Assembly (NCBI GenBank): GCA_021811635.1 | Contig: JAJZNS010000010.1 | Location: 1 to 6,137 of the forward strand | DNA from: Thermoplasmata archaeon | Lineage (GTDB): Archaea; Thermoplasmatota; Thermoplasmata; Thermoplasmatales; Thermoplasmataceae | Reading direction: 5' to 3' | Length of the DNA: 6,137 nucleotides | Shown: one piece after another, positions 4,586-6,137 of the stretch | Layout of the letters: the number at the start of each line of letters is the position of its first letter | Position numbering within the stretch: the stretch's first letter is position 1 | Position numbers and translations under genes: made by a program | Notes under the pieces: generated by a model | The model's database searches: none | Told to the model about the DNA's origin: nothing | The model's input: only the letters and a program-made list of their open reading frames with translations

Positions 4586-5182
4586 ATGGATGAGCTGATA
4601 GACTATTTCCTGTCCGCCATTGAAAACGAGACGCGAAGGGAGATACTCAGGATGCTCACCATGGACCCTTCATACGCCCTGGAGATGAGCAGGAAGATCG
4701 GAATTTCCCAGCAGGCAATTAACAAGCAGCTCTATTTCCTCGAAAGGGCTGGCCTGATTGCACTTGACGGCGTTATCCCAAGCAGCACCGGTCCGCCAAG
4801 GAGAATTTACAGGCCAACCAATTTTCATACCCTTGTTTTTGACTATTCACCGAATTTTGTAAGGGTCAAGCTCTATGACCTGACTGACGAAGATGAAGAC
4901 GCAACCCTTTCCTCAATAAAGAACGGCGAGAAGCCCATATCCATGCTCAGGGAGATCGATCAGAGAATTGACAAAATAATGGAGGAGAGAGGAGAATTGC
5001 TCAAGGTGAGGGATTCCATCATCTCTGCGCTCAGGGAAGAAATTGGGAGAAAATATTCGGACTCCGTCAGCAGGGAGGCTGCCCTGCGTTACATTGACTC
5101 TCTGGACGTAGTGGATGTTGCGAGGAAAACCGGCATTCCAGTATCAATGGTACAGGCAATAATCAAGGAAATAGATCCCTAA
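4586..5182 (+). CDS. winged-helix regulator of the Phr/HSR1 heat-shock repressor type
   Basis: This 198-residue protein is a probable DNA-binding repressor of its own operon. Residues 12-60 form an ArsR-like winged helix-turn-helix (NETRREILRML, then the recognition helix SQQAINKQLYFLERAGLI), followed by a basic wing (PPRRIYRP, 70-77). A beta-rich stretch (80-100), an acidic loop (101-107) and a long charged helix (117-157), probably a dimerising coiled coil, come next. This order and the EIDQRIDKIMEERGELLKVR pattern resemble Pyrococcus Phr as I recall it. The last 35 residues (ALRYIDSL, then VARKTGIPVSMVQAIIKEI) look like a second helix-turn-helix. The start is ATG 4586; an in-frame TTG at 4562 would overlap hsp20 and has no ribosome site. 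GTGA overlapping the hsp20 stop may serve as a weak Shine-Dalgarno. Coupling to hsp20 and the upstream dyad supports heat-shock autoregulation. The family call is from memory of sequence pattern, not alignment. Confidence 0.82.
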   Translation: MDELIDYFLSAIENETRREILRMLTMDPSYALEMSRKIGISQQAINKQLYFLERAGLIALDGVIPSSTGPPRRIYRPTNFHTLVFDYSPNFVRVKLYDLTDEDEDATLSSIKNGEKPISMLREIDQRIDKIMEERGELLKVRDSIISALREEIGRKYSDSVSREAALRYIDSLDVVDVARKTGIPVSMVQAIIKEIDP

Positions 5183-5187
5183 GGTAT

Positions 5188-5922
5188 CTATTCCTCCATT
5201 CTTGGTGCAAGATAGAAGGCGCCGTTGATGAGGGAATCCCTTCCGAACCTGAAATCTATTGTGAGCGGATAGTCATCCCTGAAGCTGAGCTTGAACTCCT
5301 CGCATGACTGGAGTGCCCGTGTGAATTTTATAAGATACTCTATTGGATATGAACTCTTGACTGGGTTCTCGCACCTGATTTCCTTGAGCAGATCCTTAGG
5401 CAATATGAGCTCAGATTCTTCTGTCTCGGAGCTGGATCGGGCCTTGAATTCTGTTGCCGTCAGCGAAAGGCGAATGGAATCAGAAACATCTTCTGCAGCC
5501 CTCAGCCCCTTGTCAAACTCCTGCTTGGCAAGAACGACAAAGTAATCTGAACTGATCTTCGGAATCCTGGGAATCGTCACGGCGTTTCCGTCAAGAAGAT
5601 TTATGGTCTTGATCACAGCGCCTATTTCAAAGGCGATCTTGTCCTTTTCAATTCTCATGGTGATCTCGTCGGAATCCCTGGCAACCTTGAGTACGTTTTT
5701 GAGCTTCTCAATGTCAATAGCCAGCTCCTCGTCCCGGTCAAGGGAATATTCAGCAAACAGCTCCTTGGGTATATCGAGGCTTATCATTGCCACATGAGAC
5801 GGATCCACCGCCTTGATGGAAATTCCCGTTTGATCGAGTTTGAATTTTGTTTCCGTGACCACGGTATTGAGCAGATCTGCTATCTCTTTTAAATTCTTGA
5901 CAGAAAGGGTTAACCTAGACAT
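5188..5922 (-). CDS. pcn: DNA polymerase sliding clamp (PCNA)
   Basis: This 244-residue protein is the archaeal sliding clamp, a homotrimeric ring that tethers DNA polymerase, ligase, FEN1 and other PIP-box proteins to DNA. It has the family's usual length and landmarks: the N-terminal clamp domain with DPSHVAM at 40-46, a connecting region around 112-130, the second domain with DDYPLTIDF at 216-224, and the C-terminal FYLAPRMEE that matches the canonical end of archaeal clamps. The start is taken as ATG 5922. The in-frame ATG at 5967 would add 15 residues not typical of the family and would lie on top of the probable TATA box. AAGGT on the minus strand, 8 bases before ATG 5922, is a plausible ribosome site. 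The stop lies 5 bases from the converging regulator stop. No sign of truncation or transfer is seen. Confidence 0.96.
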   Translation of the reverse strand: MSRLTLSVKNLKEIADLLNTVVTETKFKLDQTGISIKAVDPSHVAMISLDIPKELFAEYSLDRDEELAIDIEKLKNVLKVARDSDEITMRIEKDKIAFEIGAVIKTINLLDGNAVTIPRIPKISSDYFVVLAKQEFDKGLRAAEDVSDSIRLSLTATEFKARSSSETEESELILPKDLLKEIRCENPVKSSYPIEYLIKFTRALQSCEEFKLSFRDDYPLTIDFRFGRDSLINGAFYLAPRMEE

Positions 5923-5965
5923 GATATCATACCTTACCTTATCAGGCTCGTTAATCAACACTGCC

Positions 5966-5974
5966 ATAATTAAT
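5966..5974 (-). promoter_or_regulatory. putative TATA box of PCNA
   Basis: The minus strand reads ATTAATTAT, centred about 48 bases before the ATG at 5922. It predicts transcription starting near 5944 with a leader of about 20 bases carrying the AAGGT ribosome site. This supports the shorter PCNA start. A weaker alternative (GATTAA, near 5950-5957) would give an almost leaderless mRNA. Confidence 0.5.
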
Positions 5975-5997
5975 GGTTTTGATCTGAACTGCTCTGT

Positions 5998-6137
5998 TTA
6001 ACAAATCCTCCCGGTACCCTCCACGTGAGATTCCATCCCGATTATTTTCCCTGTCCTGACATCCGCCGTTATTATGACGACGGGATGTTTTCTTTTCCCT
6101 GCATCCGGATCACCGTATTTCATGATGCGGTATGATC
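5998..6137 (-). CDS. 3' fragment of an open frame, possibly a DDE transposase remnant (partial)
   Basis: One minus-strand frame is open from the window edge to a TAA (5998-6000) and encodes 45 residues, including KYGDPDAGKRKH, a hydrophobic strand (PVVIITADVRTGKII) and GMESHVEGTGRIC. The pattern KYG, then KRKH, then VVII, then AD-x-x-T-x-K-I resembles the beta-strand region of IS4/IS5-type DDE transposases, where the sequence normally continues well past this point. If so, the frame ends early and this is a truncated copy. I cannot exclude the natural end of an unrelated host gene. It lies on the PCNA strand, 75 bases upstream of that start, so readthrough into PCNA is possible. Confidence 0.35.
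   Translation of the reverse strand, partial: SYRIMKYGDPDAGKRKHPVVIITADVRTGKIIGMESHVEGTGRIC

Noticed and set aside
5291..5797. Plus-strand open frames opposite PCNA
   Set aside because: Ser-rich antisense shadows of the conserved clamp gene, with no promoter or ribosome site.
5923..5967. ATG at 5967 as PCNA start
   Set aside because: It would add 15 residues atypical of archaeal clamps and would lie within the probable TATA box.

Overview
The window looks like chromosomal DNA of a euryarchaeon, most likely of the Thermoplasmata (Thermoplasmatales and relatives). The evidence is an archaeal sliding clamp (PCNA), an archaeal-type Hsp20, a winged-helix regulator resembling the Phr/HSR1 heat-shock repressors, and an intron-less tRNA-Arg without an encoded CCA. 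TATA boxes lie about 25-31 bases before the transcription or translation starts. Several starts are GTG or TTG and apparently leaderless, and AGG is the preferred Arg codon. The order-level placement is inference from overall gene style, not from a marker phylogeny.

Layout, left to right. Bases 1-58 may hold the last 18 codons of a plus-strand gene, followed by an inverted repeat and T-tract. A minus-strand hemerythrin-like HHE protein (135-590, GTG start) follows. A tRNA-Arg(CCU) with a clear TATA box (696-703) lies at 727-801 on the plus strand. A minus-strand 881-residue STAND/AAA-type protein with TPR repeats occupies 830-3475; its P-loop is visibly degenerate. A gene-free stretch of about 530 bases (3476-4011) separates this gene from a divergent operon and holds promoters, short direct and inverted repeats and hairpins. 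The operon at 4012-5182 encodes Hsp20 and, 10 bases later, the Phr/HSR1-like regulator. The PCNA gene (5188-5922, minus strand) converges on it with only 5 bases between stop codons. The right edge (5998-6137, minus strand) holds the end of an open frame resembling a fragment of a DDE transposase.

The most informative unit is the Hsp20-regulator operon. A 7-bp dyad with a 5-base spacer (TGACAAC-N5-GTTGTCA, 3979-3997) sits between the probable TATA box and the Shine-Dalgarno site, at or just before the expected transcription start. Its AAC-N5-GTT core matches the core of the motif reported for the Archaeoglobus heat-shock regulator HSR1. The simplest reading is an autoregulated heat-shock operon: the regulator represses its own operon through this dyad and is released under heat stress, which produces both the chaperone and fresh repressor. 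PCNA and tRNA-Arg are housekeeping genes. The STAND-TPR and hemerythrin proteins look like sensory or accessory functions of unknown target.
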